From Urinicoccus massiliensis (GTDB taxonomy: Bacteria; Bacillota; Clostridia; Tissierellales; Peptoniphilaceae): a stretch of DNA of 64,000 bases. Under the pieces are notes generated by a model. It searched no databases. It saw nothing but the letters and a program-made list of their open reading frames with translations, and was not told the DNA's origin. Shown here piece after piece: positions 1 through 7,721 of the stretch. The DNA is taken from assembly GCF_900120405.1 (NCBI RefSeq), contig NZ_LT635492.1, positions 714,093 to 778,092 on the forward strand, written 5' to 3'. How positions within the stretch are numbered: position 1 is the first letter of the stretch; every line of letters starts with the position of its first letter. Position numbers and translations under genes: made by a program.

Positions 1-38
1 AAAAGACCTCTTGGAATTTTTTTATAAAGGGTCCCAAT

Positions 39-103
39 AAAAATACCAGAGAAAATATAAATTCTCTCTGGTATTTGATCCAACTTTATGGGGTCACCAC
101 AAT
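39..103 (-). repeat. IS right-end remnant acting as terminator (copy A)
   Basis: A 65-bp sequence matching positions 1247-1311 at 64 of 65 bases. It contains a long hairpin (arms near 41-55 and 62-76, one wobble, loop of about 6) and then the 18-bp motif TCCAACTTTATGGGGTCA at 79-96, identical to the right terminal repeat of the IS3-family element at 7679-7696. Read on the minus strand, the hairpin ends in a T run, so it should terminate the lipoprotein gene that stops at 121. No left end or transposase lies nearby. Confidence 0.8.
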
Positions 104-120
104 TCGAAGTCCTCTTTTTC

Positions 121-876
121 TTATTCTCTATATTCTGTCCCATCCACTTTGTAGCCAATGGAGGATTGGCTACAGATAAAGTCTTTTTCCTCTTGGCTAT
201 AGTAGCTAAGTCCCTTAAAGAGTTCTTTTTCTTTGTCCTTTAAAATTTTTTCTCTTAGCTCTGTCAGTTCTTTTCCTTGTTTTCCTTGTAAGTCATCCAT
301 CTTTTCTAATTCATCTGTTAGTCGCCAAGAAAGAACCTCTGATTCTTCTATGGTAAATTCTGGGATTTTACTTTGAATTTTTTCAAAGGGGAAGTCTGCA
401 TAGACATGAAAGCCCTCTTCTTCTTTTTGGTCTTGGTCTGCCTTTTGTTCTTGGGCTCTTTGTAAATCTTCTTTACTGACTTCCAGTTTATGGTGGCCCT
501 TTTCGGTATAGGAAACATTATCCATCACATAGCCCAAGTAAGATTCCTTGGCAATAGCATCCATCTCTTCTTGACTAAAGTTATAGCCCTTAAAAATTTC
601 CTCTTGCTTTTCCTTAAAGAGTTCTTCTCTTATCTTGGTTAACTCTTTGCCCTCTTTGCTTTCTAGGTCTTTTACTTTAGAGGCTTCTTCTGTCAACCGA
701 CTCGAAATTAGGGCAGCATCTTGTGGTGTAAAATCAGGAATCGACTGTTTAATATAGTCTTGGTTTACTCCCGCAGAAACATAGGGCCCCGCTTCCTCTG
801 ATTTTTTATCTCCTCCCTTACAGGAAACAAGACCAAGCATTAAAAGAAAACAGAGAATCCATGAATATTTTTTCAT
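121..876 (-). CDS. lipoprotein with two tandem ~85-residue repeats, function unknown
   Basis: Predicted exported lipoprotein of 251 residues. The ATG at 876 is chosen because AAAGGAAAG lies 6 bases upstream and a lipoprotein signal follows (hydrophobic core, then LVSC lipobox near residue 19); an in-frame ATG 30 bases further upstream would bury that signal. The mature part is two diverged copies of one module, roughly residues 40-125 and 165-250. Each has an IPxFT start, a charged helical stretch containing GKELT and REx(L/I), a FKG-YSQEE segment and a final SxxGYxxD motif. No catalytic motif is visible and I do not recognise the family. It is a single-gene unit ending in the IS-derived terminator at 39-103. 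A promoter at 1190-1217 would give it a leader of about 300 nt. Confidence 0.75.
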   Translation of the reverse strand: MKKYSWILCFLLMLGLVSCKGGDKKSEEAGPYVSAGVNQDYIKQSIPDFTPQDAALISSRLTEEASKVKDLESKEGKELTKIREELFKEKQEEIFKGYNFSQEEMDAIAKESYLGYVMDNVSYTEKGHHKLEVSKEDLQRAQEQKADQDQKEEEGFHVYADFPFEKIQSKIPEFTIEESEVLSWRLTDELEKMDDLQGKQGKELTELREKILKDKEKELFKGLSYYSQEEKDFICSQSSIGYKVDGTEYRE

Positions 877-1246
877 ATCAATCTTTCCTTTCAACTTCCA
901 CTCCATTTCATCTTTAGAATATAAATGATTTTTACAACAAGATCTCCTAAAGATATGCTATTACTTCTGTAAAAAGCCTTACTCCTAGCTAATGAATTTT
1001 TTGCTCTTATTCTCTTTTTGGCTAGTAATTTTCTCATTCAATATCAAAAGATATTCAATAAAATCAACCACCTCTCCTTTTCTAGCTATTGAAATATTAA
1101 AAAGAGAAAAGCAAAACTCCTATTAAGAAGGATTTTAACTTTATGAAACCTTCTCTAGCTTTTGATGCAAATGACATCTTTCTAGTTTTATTATAACCCC
1201 TTCCATATTAAAATCAACAATCAATCTTTTCTTGAAAAGGCCAGAA
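877..1246. other. AT-rich non-coding stretch upstream of the lipoprotein gene
   Basis: About 370 bases with no convincing gene. On the minus strand it holds the promoter at 1190-1217 and would be the long 5' leader of the lipoprotein mRNA. A 28-codon GTG-initiated frame and a 17-codon plus-strand frame occur here, but neither has well-placed translation signals or recognisable similarity. Confidence 0.5.
1190..1217 (-). promoter_or_regulatory. putative sigma-A promoter
   Basis: On the minus strand: -35 TTGATT (1212-1217), 16-bp spacer, -10 TATAAT (1190-1195). It faces the lipoprotein gene. Confidence 0.55.
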
Positions 1247-1311
1247 AAAAATACCAGAGAAAATATAAATTCTCTCTGGTATTTGATCCAACTTTATGGG
1301 GTCGCCACAAT
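1247..1311 (-). repeat. IS right-end remnant acting as terminator (copy B)
   Basis: Second copy of the 65-bp element at 39-103, differing at one base (G at 1304). It has the same hairpin followed by the IS right-end motif at 1287-1304. It lies 14 bases past the stop of the L,D-transpeptidase gene and, on that strand, is followed by a T run, so it probably terminates that gene. Confidence 0.8.
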
Positions 1312-1325
1312 CAGGGATCTTTTCT

Positions 1326-2693
1326 TTAGGACTTGTAAACCACCACTGGGGTTCCATAGTCGATGTTTTCATACACTTTTGGCATATTCTTGGGGGGCGT
1401 ATTGACACAGCCATGACTTCCCCCGACTTGGTAAATTTTACCCCCATAATTGGACCGCCAGGAGCTGTCGTGGATGCCCACACCTACCCAGGTGTAGGGG
1501 ATCCAATAGTGGACATAGCTCTTGTAATTGTCCCCTGTTAAATAGCGGTCTCTTTCCTTGGACCAAACCCGACCAACCCCGGTTGGAGTGGCATTTCCCT
1601 TGCTGGGATTCCCCGTAACAATGGGGGTATCCACCATGAGTTGGGCGTTTTTATAGACCCACATGTGTTGCCGGGTCAGGTCAATTTCCACATAGTTGGA
1701 CCCAATGTCGTTTTGGGTCCGGCTCATGGCCTCTTGGCTATAGACGGGTTTTAGGGTCTTGGATTGGCCTTCATTTAAAAGCTTCAGCAGTTCTTCCCCT
1801 GTCTTGGCCTGGTTTGTCCGCCAACCGTAGATACCCCCTTGGACGGTAACCGTTTGACCTCCTGTTGCGTAGAAGGTCCGGGTCCCCCGGTAGGTGTCGT
1901 ATTTTTTGGCCAAGTCAGCTACATAGGCCTTGACTTTTTCTGGGTCTGGATTTAAGTTTCCTTGGCCATCATCTGTATAGAGGGCCAGGAGCTTTTCTCC
2001 ATTTAATTCTTCCTTCCGGTCCTCAAAGTCATAGACCACATTGATGGAAGAAATCTTGGCCAGGGAGGCCAATTGGTTTTTTAAATAGGGAGAGTCCTTG
2101 GTGACCTTGGGGTCGTGGTAGACATTTTCCTTGTTTAAGTCCAACTTGGTCTTTTCATTTTTCAGGGCCCTTAAGACCTCATGTTTTAATTTTTCCGGAG
2201 CCACCTTAGTACCTTGGACTTCGGGTTCAATGACAAAGCCCTTGCCCTGCTTGTAGGTGACATAGGCATCCTTGGGGTCTGTGGCTGTGGGGTCTGTCAT
2301 AAAGGGTGATGAAGCAATTCTTTGGTCTAGGACCTGGGCATTGTAAATGAGCTTGGACTCTAGCTTGTAGTCCTTGTGGGAAAAGAAGAGAATTGGCCAG
2401 GCCCAGGGGTTTTGTCCCAGGTCCACCTTGCCCCTTAATTCTTCATAGTAGCCAATATCTTGGGCCTTAAAGACATCTTTTAGGTCATGCCGGCCTTGGA
2501 CGGTGACTTGGAGCTTTTTCATCTTTTCTTCGTATTGGTCTTTTATTTGGTCTTTTTTGACAAAGGAAAAATCTTTATTGTTGATATAGGTATTGGCCAG
2601 GGTGTATTGGTTAAAGACCCAAACCCCTGCAAAATAAAGGCCTGCAAAAATTACCAGCAGGACGATAAAAAATATCTTAAAAAACTTTCTCAC
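1326..2693 (-). CDS. L,D-transpeptidase (YkuD) with peptidoglycan-binding domain
   Basis: Membrane-anchored wall enzyme, 455 aa. Residues 5-28 form an N-terminal membrane anchor. The middle part resembles the PG_binding_4 module found before YkuD domains, and the C-terminal YkuD domain holds H408 (GIHDSS) and the SHGC motif with H427 and the nucleophile C429. The family makes 3-3 peptidoglycan cross-links or attaches proteins to the wall from tetrapeptide donors, outside the membrane. The start is GTG preceded by GGGGGACC. A promoter with extended -10 lies at 2726-2754. It is divergent from rodA, so two wall-synthesis genes share one control region, and it ends at the IS-derived terminator 1247-1311. 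Confidence 0.92.
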   Translation of the reverse strand: MRKFFKIFFIVLLVIFAGLYFAGVWVFNQYTLANTYINNKDFSFVKKDQIKDQYEEKMKKLQVTVQGRHDLKDVFKAQDIGYYEELRGKVDLGQNPWAWPILFFSHKDYKLESKLIYNAQVLDQRIASSPFMTDPTATDPKDAYVTYKQGKGFVIEPEVQGTKVAPEKLKHEVLRALKNEKTKLDLNKENVYHDPKVTKDSPYLKNQLASLAKISSINVVYDFEDRKEELNGEKLLALYTDDGQGNLNPDPEKVKAYVADLAKKYDTYRGTRTFYATGGQTVTVQGGIYGWRTNQAKTGEELLKLLNEGQSKTLKPVYSQEAMSRTQNDIGSNYVEIDLTRQHMWVYKNAQLMVDTPIVTGNPSKGNATPTGVGRVWSKERDRYLTGDNYKSYVHYWIPYTWVGVGIHDSSWRSNYGGKIYQVGGSHGCVNTPPKNMPKVYENIDYGTPVVVYKS

Positions 2694-2725
2694 TTCTGGT
2701 CCCCCTTTTTCTCGTTACCTTTTGT

Positions 2726-2754
2726 AGTATACCATAGTTTTCTACTTTACCCAA
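2726..2754 (-). promoter_or_regulatory. promoter of the L,D-transpeptidase gene
   Basis: -35 TTGGGT (2749-2754), 17-bp spacer, extended -10 TGG-TATACT (-10 at 2726-2731), read on the minus strand. Confidence 0.65.
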
Positions 2755-2807
2755 GGTCTTAGCAGGGGAATTCCTCTGAATTTTCATGGTCTTTTTGCCA
2801 GAAAAAC

Positions 2808-2816
2808 TGGTATAAT
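2808..2816 (+). promoter_or_regulatory. extended -10 promoter of rodA
   Basis: TGGTATAAT on the plus strand with no good -35. It lies about 48 bases before the rodA start. Confidence 0.6.
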
Positions 2817-2863
2817 TGTATTTTAGGATAGAAAAGTTTTGAATGATTTTAGAAAGGACCCCT

Positions 2864-3976
2864 ATGAAAAATAAGAAGGGCCGGTTTTTACTCTTTCCCG
2901 GCCATAAAATAGATTATCTTTTGCTGGCAACCATCCTGGGCCTCTGCATTTTTGGCCTGGTGGTCTTATCCTCTGCCACCCTAAATATTGACCCTGTGTC
3001 CTATGTGAGAAAGCAGGCCCTGGCCAGTGTTTTGGGTTTTGTCTGCCTCTTTATCCTCATGCGGATTGACTTTCGCATCTTTAAAAAATACTACCTGCTG
3101 ATCTATATCTTGGGAAATATCCTCCTCTTAGCCACCCTGGTCTTTGGCCACGGGGATACATCCTGGGGGAGCCGGTCTTGGTTGAAGCTTGGTCCCATTA
3201 ACTTTCAGCCTGCGGAATTTATCAAGCTTGGCCTGGTTTACTCCCTCAGTGTCTTTTTAGAAAAAAAAGACGACATCAACCAGCCCTTGCAACTCATCAG
3301 CGTCCTGGCCTTTGCCATGGTCCCCATTGGCTTGATTTTACTCCAACCGGACTTTGGAACGGCCATGGTCTTTATCTTTATCATCGCCTCTATGCTTTTT
3401 TTTGCCAATGTATCCTGGAAGTACATCCTGGGAGCCCTCTTGGCTGGGATCTTAATCCTCCCCATTTCCTATCCCTTTTTAGATGACTTTCAAAAGGACC
3501 GGATCTTGAATTTTTTAAATCCTTCTGCCAACACCCAGGGGTCGGGCTACCAGGCCAACGAGGCCCAAATCGCCATTGGGTCGGGAAAATTTATGGGCAA
3601 GGGCCTCTACCAAGGGTCCCAAACCCAGTATAATTTTATCCCCACCAAGCAAACCGACTCCATCTTCCCGGTTTTAGTAGAAGAATTGGGTTTTATTGGC
3701 GGTGCCGGCCTTTTAATCCTCTACGCCATCATGCTCTACCGGCTCATGGACATTGCCCGAACCAGCCGGGACCTCTGCGGTCGCTATTTAACCATTGGCT
3801 ATACGGCCATGTTTTTCATCCATATTTGGGAAAATGTAGGCATGAACATGGGGCTTATGCCCATTACGGGAATCCCCCTGCCCTTCCTCTCCTATGGGGG
3901 GACCTTCCAGCTGGTCAACCTCATTGCCCTAGGCCTGGTCCTTAGTGTCCACTACCACAAGAGGGAGGCCCATTAA
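2864..3976 (+). CDS. rodA: RodA/FtsW/SpoVE family peptidoglycan polymerase
   Basis: SEDS glycosyltransferase, 370 aa, with about ten membrane helices; it polymerises lipid II into glycan strands together with a class B PBP. The family's conserved region is clear: a SxGYQ-xxA(Q/L) loop, an IPTKQTDSIFPVLVEELG segment whose Asp matches the catalytic Asp of RodA, and a C-terminal GxxLPFxSYGG motif. The start at 2864 has AGAAAGGA 5 bases upstream; a longer frame from 2843 has no ribosome site. RodA rather than FtsW is inferred from the YkuD neighbour and the lack of a division cluster. A PBP2 gene lies at the far end of the window. It ends in a bidirectional terminator. Confidence 0.85.
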   Translation: MKNKKGRFLLFPGHKIDYLLLATILGLCIFGLVVLSSATLNIDPVSYVRKQALASVLGFVCLFILMRIDFRIFKKYYLLIYILGNILLLATLVFGHGDTSWGSRSWLKLGPINFQPAEFIKLGLVYSLSVFLEKKDDINQPLQLISVLAFAMVPIGLILLQPDFGTAMVFIFIIASMLFFANVSWKYILGALLAGILILPISYPFLDDFQKDRILNFLNPSANTQGSGYQANEAQIAIGSGKFMGKGLYQGSQTQYNFIPTKQTDSIFPVLVEELGFIGGAGLLILYAIMLYRLMDIARTSRDLCGRYLTIGYTAMFFIHIWENVGMNMGLMPITGIPLPFLSYGGTFQLVNLIALGLVLSVHYHKREAH

Positions 3977-3988
3977 AATCCTTTAAAG

Positions 3989-4038
3989 AAAAAAATCCTT
4001 GGCCCAAGACTTTACCGTCTGGGGACCAAGGATTTTTT
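3989..4038. terminator. bidirectional terminator between rodA and psuG
   Basis: Outer stem AAAAAATCCTTGG (3989-4002) with CCAAGGATTTTTT (4026-4038), plus an inner GAC/GTC stem, with A/T runs on both sides. Confidence 0.85.
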
Positions 4039-4045
4039 ATTGGTC

Positions 4046-4981
4046 TTATTTATTTAATTTTGCCATTTGGCAGGCCACTTGGGCACCAATTTTTGCATTG
4101 TTTTCTACCAGGGCAATGTTGGCCTTGAGGCTGTTGCCACCAGTTACTTCCACAACCTTGGACAAGAGGAAGGGGGTTGCTTCTTTTCCGTGGATGCCTT
4201 TTTCCTTGGCTTCAACTAGGGCTTCTTCAATGGCCTTGTTGATGACTTTTTCATCCATGGCATCTTTTGCCGGAATGGGGTTGGTTAAAAGGACCCCGCC
4301 ATCCAGGCCCAGGTTCCATTTTGCATGGACCAGGGAAGCCACTTCTTGGGGGCTTTCCATGGCATAGTCTACCTTGAAGCCTGAGCGTTCGGTAAAGAAG
4401 GCTGGCATGTCTTTTGTTTGGTAGCCCAAAACTGGAACTCCGAAAGTTTCCAGGTATTCCAGGGTCAATCCAATATCCAGGATGGACTTGCAACCTGCAC
4501 AGACAACCACGATATCTGTTGTGGCTAATTCTTGAAGGTCTCTGGAAATATCAAATGTTTCTTGGGCTCCCCTATGGACCCCGCCGATTCCTCCAGTTAC
4601 TAAAAGTTTAATCCCTGCCAGCTTGGCTGTCAGGATGGAGGTTGCTACAGTTGTGGCTCCGTTTAAGCCCTTGGCCACCATCATGGGGTAGTCCCGAGTA
4701 GAACACTTGATGATAGTCTTGTCTGTGGCCATGAATTCCAATTCTTCTTCTGTCAGGCCCACCTTGATCCGACCATTGATAATGGCTGTAGTGGCTGGAA
4801 CGGCTCCATTTTCCCGGACAATTTCTTCACAGCGCTTGGCTGTTTCTAAATTTTGGGGATAGGGCATGCCGTGGCTGATAATGGTGGATTCCAAGGCCAC
4901 AACAGCTTGGCCTTTTTCCAAGGCTTCTTTCACTTCTGGGCTGATGTCCATATGGACTTGTAAAAATTCTTTATTTAACAT
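4046..4981 (-). CDS. psuG: pseudouridine-5'-phosphate glycosidase
   Basis: Cytoplasmic lyase that splits pseudouridine 5'-phosphate into uracil and ribose 5-phosphate. At 311 aa it has the family's usual length. The N-terminal VVALESTIISHGMPYPxN signature, the AIINGxIKVGL segment and the TGGIGGVHRGA and LTNPIPxxDAM motifs are all present. A strong GAGGAGG site precedes the ATG. Its start overlaps the end of psuK by 7 bases, so the two are translationally coupled and carry out consecutive steps: kinase first, then glycosidase. It ends in the shared terminator 3989-4038. Confidence 0.95.
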   Translation of the reverse strand: MLNKEFLQVHMDISPEVKEALEKGQAVVALESTIISHGMPYPQNLETAKRCEEIVRENGAVPATTAIINGRIKVGLTEEELEFMATDKTIIKCSTRDYPMMVAKGLNGATTVATSILTAKLAGIKLLVTGGIGGVHRGAQETFDISRDLQELATTDIVVVCAGCKSILDIGLTLEYLETFGVPVLGYQTKDMPAFFTERSGFKVDYAMESPQEVASLVHAKWNLGLDGGVLLTNPIPAKDAMDEKVINKAIEEALVEAKEKGIHGKEATPFLLSKVVEVTGGNSLKANIALVENNAKIGAQVACQMAKLNK

Positions 4982-6069
4982 TCAAATACCTCCTCGATTT
5001 CTCTTTTGATTTTTTCCGTTGACATTTCTTCTGTATTGGTTTTTTCTGACTTTAAGGCCAGACGACTGGCTCCCATGGCAAAGTAAAGACTTTCCTTAAG
5101 AGACTTGTCTTGACCCAGGCCATGGGCCAGGCCTGCTGTAAAGGCATCTCCTGCCCCTGTAGCATTTTTTACCTCCAGGTCCTTGCCCTTTAAGTGGATG
5201 ACTTGGTCCTTGTGGAAGGCCCAGGCTCCTTCCTTGCCGGCAGTAATGACCAGGTAGTCCAGGCCCCGGTCCAAAAGGGTCCGAGCCAGTTTTGGATAGT
5301 CTTTAGCCGATTGGACTTCCAAACCGGCCAAGGCTGCTGCCTCGTATTGGTTGACCTTTAAGAGGTAGACCTTGTCCAAATAATCCTGGATCTTCATAAC
5401 CTTGATGCCGCTAACCCCGTCAATAATATATTTTTGGGGGACCTTTTTTAGCAAATAGGCCAAGCTTGCCTGGGGCAAGTTGGTGTCCAAGACCACATAG
5501 CTGGCATTTTCGATAAACTTCCTATGCTGGGTCAATTTTCGAACAGTGAGTTCCTCTACCAGGGCCATGTCGTTAATGGCTGTCAGCATGTCCTTGTTTT
5601 CATCCAAGATTTCCAAGTAGACGGGACTCTTCCGTCCCGGCATGATATAGGATTTTTCATAGGACAGCTGGCCTCCCAAGTGGCCTTGGTCCATGATGAC
5701 CCGGCCCCAATGGTCGTCTCCCAACATGCAAATCATGTAGACCTGGTTGGATAGTCGGGCCAGGTTTTCAGCAATGTTGCGTCCGACTCCTCCGGGAGAA
5801 GACTGGATGAAGCCCAGGTTGGAATCCTTCATCTTTAAAACCGACTGGGGAATCCCCCTTAGGTCTATGTTGGCTCCTCCAATAACTACAATGTAGGGAT
5901 CTTGGCGGAACAAGTAACCCCGTCCCAGGATATAGCCTTTTTTCATTAAATTGTTGATATGGGCAGCGACGGATGAACGTTCAATATTTAATCGCTGGGC
6001 AATTTCTTTTTGACTCATTCTGGGATTTTTTTTAATTAATTCCATGACTTCTTCTTCTCTTGGTGTCAT
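4975..6069 (-). CDS. psuK: pseudouridine kinase (PfkB family) with N-terminal winged-helix domain
   Basis: Residues 1-60 form a winged-helix DNA-binding domain (repeated-helix pattern MSQKEIAQRLNIERSSVAAHI, wing near KKGYILGRG). Residues 65-360 are a PfkB sugar kinase with the Gly-rich GGANIDL start and the ATGAGDAFTAG motif bearing the catalytic Asp. It phosphorylates pseudouridine for PsuG. The fusion suggests the kinase also represses or activates its own operon according to substrate; this is inference, though HTH-PfkB fusions are common in Firmicutes. RBS AAGGAGG lies 6 bases before the ATG. A near-consensus promoter at 6098-6126 is overlapped by an imperfect inverted repeat. An IS3 element sits just upstream, 24 bp beyond the -35. 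Confidence 0.9.
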   Translation of the reverse strand: MTPREEEVMELIKKNPRMSQKEIAQRLNIERSSVAAHINNLMKKGYILGRGYLFRQDPYIVVIGGANIDLRGIPQSVLKMKDSNLGFIQSSPGGVGRNIAENLARLSNQVYMICMLGDDHWGRVIMDQGHLGGQLSYEKSYIMPGRKSPVYLEILDENKDMLTAINDMALVEELTVRKLTQHRKFIENASYVVLDTNLPQASLAYLLKKVPQKYIIDGVSGIKVMKIQDYLDKVYLLKVNQYEAAALAGLEVQSAKDYPKLARTLLDRGLDYLVITAGKEGAWAFHKDQVIHLKGKDLEVKNATGAGDAFTAGLAHGLGQDKSLKESLYFAMGASRLALKSEKTNTEEMSTEKIKREIEEVFEC

Positions 6070-6097
6070 TTGTCGCCTCCTTATAACTTATGTTTAT

Positions 6098-6126
6098 ATT
6101 ATAATCTTTTGTTTAAACTAAGTCAA
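6098..6126 (-). promoter_or_regulatory. psuK-psuG promoter with overlapping inverted repeat
   Basis: -35 TTGACT (6121-6126), 17-bp spacer, -10 TATAAT (6098-6103). An imperfect dyad (ACTTATGTTTA near 6086-6096; TTTAAACTAAGT near 6112-6123) covers both boxes and is a candidate operator for the HTH domain of PsuK. Confidence 0.75.
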
Positions 6127-6150
6127 GAAAAATCCCCAACTTCTTGCACT

Positions 6151-6192
6151 GACCCCCAAAAGTTGGACCAAGAAATCCAACCTTTGGGGGTC
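6151..6192 (+). repeat. IS left-end hairpin covering the orfA ribosome site
   Basis: The left terminal repeat (6151-6167) is followed after 8 bases by its own inverted copy (6176-6192) with one mismatch. The second arm includes the GGGGG that would be the orfA Shine-Dalgarno site, ahead of the ATG at 6198. Any transcript entering from outside the IS would fold it away. Confidence 0.75.
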
Positions 6193-6197
6193 TTTTA

Positions 6198-6782
6198 ATG
6201 GCAAAATACAGTTACGAATTGAAGAAGAAAATCGTCGAGGAGTACTTGTGTGGTAAAACAAGTTATCAAGCCTTAGCAATGAAATACCAAATCGAGAAGT
6301 CCGTTCTCAGGCTATGGATTAGCAATTACAAAAATTATGGCGATGAAGGCTTAATGCGCTCTAGAAATAATCGTGCGTATAGTGTAGAGTTTAAGTTAGA
6401 AGCCATTACACGCTATGAAACGAGCGAATGCAGCTACCGACAACTTGCCCTCGAACTCGGTTTGACGAATCCGTCCATGATTGTCAATTGGCGAAGACAG
6501 TACCGAGAGAAGGGCATCGAGGGGCTGCTCCCGCACAAGCGAGGGAGACCTGTGACAAAGAAAAATGACCACAACCAACCACCAAAAACTGTAAAGAAAA
6601 GCGAATCCATCGACGCCTCCACACGCGAGGCATTGGAAAATCGCATCAAAGAATTAGAGGCAGAAAATCGGAAACTTACCATTCAAAAGATGTTCTGGGA
6701 ACAGCTCAGGAGTTTGGAGAAAGAAGAAGCAATGAACAAAAGGCGAAGATTGTCTCCAAACTCCGAGAACAATTCCAACTAA
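6198..6782 (+). CDS. IS150-like transposase OrfA (HTH domains)
   Basis: DNA-binding part of the IS3-family transposase, 194 aa. It has two helix-turn-helix modules (residues about 1-55 and 60-115: YSYELKKKIVEEYL, YSVEFKLEAITRYE) and a C-terminal leucine-rich coiled coil (ENRIKELEAENRKLTIQK) for multimerisation. It ends 41 bases before the first ATG of orfB, but the orfB frame is open well upstream of this stop. The full transposase is therefore expected as an OrfAB fusion by -1 frameshift. The exact slip site is not clear; A-rich stretches near 6719-6742 are candidates. Confidence 0.9.
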   Translation: MAKYSYELKKKIVEEYLCGKTSYQALAMKYQIEKSVLRLWISNYKNYGDEGLMRSRNNRAYSVEFKLEAITRYETSECSYRQLALELGLTNPSMIVNWRRQYREKGIEGLLPHKRGRPVTKKNDHNQPPKTVKKSESIDASTREALENRIKELEAENRKLTIQKMFWEQLRSLEKEEAMNKRRRLSPNSENNSN

Positions 6783-6823
6783 CAGAGATTCTTGCCGCCA
6801 TCCATTTCCCAAAGTCCACCTTT

Positions 6824-7624
6824 ATGTATTGGCAGAAAAAATGGTCCGAAGAAGACAAGAATCAATCCTTAAAAGACGAAATCCTTGCCATTCGGAGCCA
6901 ACACAAAGACTATGGTTATCGCCGCATTCATCTGGAATTAAAGAACCAGGGTCGGGTGGTGAACAAAAAGAAAGTACAACGACTAGTTCAAATCATGGGC
7001 CTTCAAGTCCACTCCTATGGCAGGAAATACAAAAAATACAACTCCTACAAAGGAGTCGTGGGCAAAATCAAGAAGAACCGAATCAACCGCCGGTTCAATA
7101 CCTGCATCCCCTTGCAAAAAATCACCACCGACACCACGGAATTCAAATACTATGAAGAAGATAAGACCGGGAAACTTCAAACAAAGAAACTCTATCTCGA
7201 TCCCTACATGGACATGTACAACCTGGAAATCATCAGTTACGTCCTATCCGATCAGCCCAATGGAGTCACCATGCTGCAAGGTTTAGAAGTAGCCATTGAG
7301 CGAACAAAGGCCTGTCCTTATCGACGGACCTTTCACTCCGATCGTGGTTGGGGATACCAAATGACCACATACCAAGCCATGTTAGAAAAACATCATATTT
7401 TCCAAAGTATGTCAAGAAAAGGCAACTGCTATGACAATGCACCTATGGAAAACTTCTTTAGCTTATTGAAAAGAGAAATCTACTATGGCCACAATTACCG
7501 TAGTCGTAAAGAACTGGTGCAGGCAATTGAGCAATATATCCGTTATTACAACGAAGATCGAATCAAAGAAAAGTTAGGAGGTCTAAGTCCAAAACAATAC
7601 CGTGAACGCATGCAATCCGCATAG
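6824..7624 (+). CDS. IS150-like transposase OrfB (DDE integrase core)
   Basis: Catalytic part of the transposase, 266 aa from the first ATG. The rve core shows the DDE triad D103 (TTDTTEF), D173 (HSDRGWGY) and E209 (APMENFF), with the D-E spacing of about 35 typical of IS3. The frame stays open upstream to about 6722 with family-like sequence (KIVSKLREQFQLTEILAAIHF), so the true product probably begins by -1 frameshift from orfA, not at this ATG. It looks intact and potentially active. Confidence 0.92.
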   Translation: MYWQKKWSEEDKNQSLKDEILAIRSQHKDYGYRRIHLELKNQGRVVNKKKVQRLVQIMGLQVHSYGRKYKKYNSYKGVVGKIKKNRINRRFNTCIPLQKITTDTTEFKYYEEDKTGKLQTKKLYLDPYMDMYNLEIISYVLSDQPNGVTMLQGLEVAIERTKACPYRRTFHSDRGWGYQMTTYQAMLEKHHIFQSMSRKGNCYDNAPMENFFSLLKREIYYGHNYRSRKELVQAIEQYIRYYNEDRIKEKLGGLSPKQYRERMQSA

Positions 7625-7646
7625 AACGAATATTATGTAAAAACAA

Positions 7647-7675
7647 AATCGAGCAAGCGAAATGCTTACTCGATT
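7647..7675 (-). terminator. IS right-end hairpin, terminator for incoming minus-strand transcription
   Basis: Arms AATCGAGCAAGC (7647-7658) and GCTTACTCGATT (7664-7675) with one mismatch. Read on the minus strand it is followed by TTTTGTTTTT, so it terminates transcripts from the DUF5693 gene before they cross the IS. The position relative to the terminal repeat is the same as in copies A and B near the window start. Confidence 0.7.
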
Positions 7676-7721
7676 AGGTCCAACTTTATGGGGTCACTCT
7701 ATCTTATTGGGGATTTAAACT

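Larger units (their letters stand above)
6150..7696 (+). mobile_element. IS3-family (IS150-like) insertion sequence, complete
   Basis: A 1547-bp element with 18-bp imperfect terminal inverted repeats: TGACCCCCAAAAGTTGGA at the left, and the complement of TCCAACTTTATGGGGTCA at the right (7679-7696). It carries orfA and orfB in the -1 arrangement typical of the family, both apparently intact. It lies between the psuK promoter and the 3' end of the DUF5693 gene and breaks no recognisable gene. I could not define a convincing target duplication at the junctions. Confidence 0.88.

Noticed and set aside
1143-1196. 17-codon plus-strand frame preceded by AGAAGG
   Set aside because: Too short, no recognisable peptide type, and it overlaps the minus-strand promoter; chance is likely.
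6140-7705. Target-site duplication around the IS3-family element
   Set aside because: CAC before the left end and CTC after the right end do not match; no direct repeat could be defined without moving the terminal repeats.
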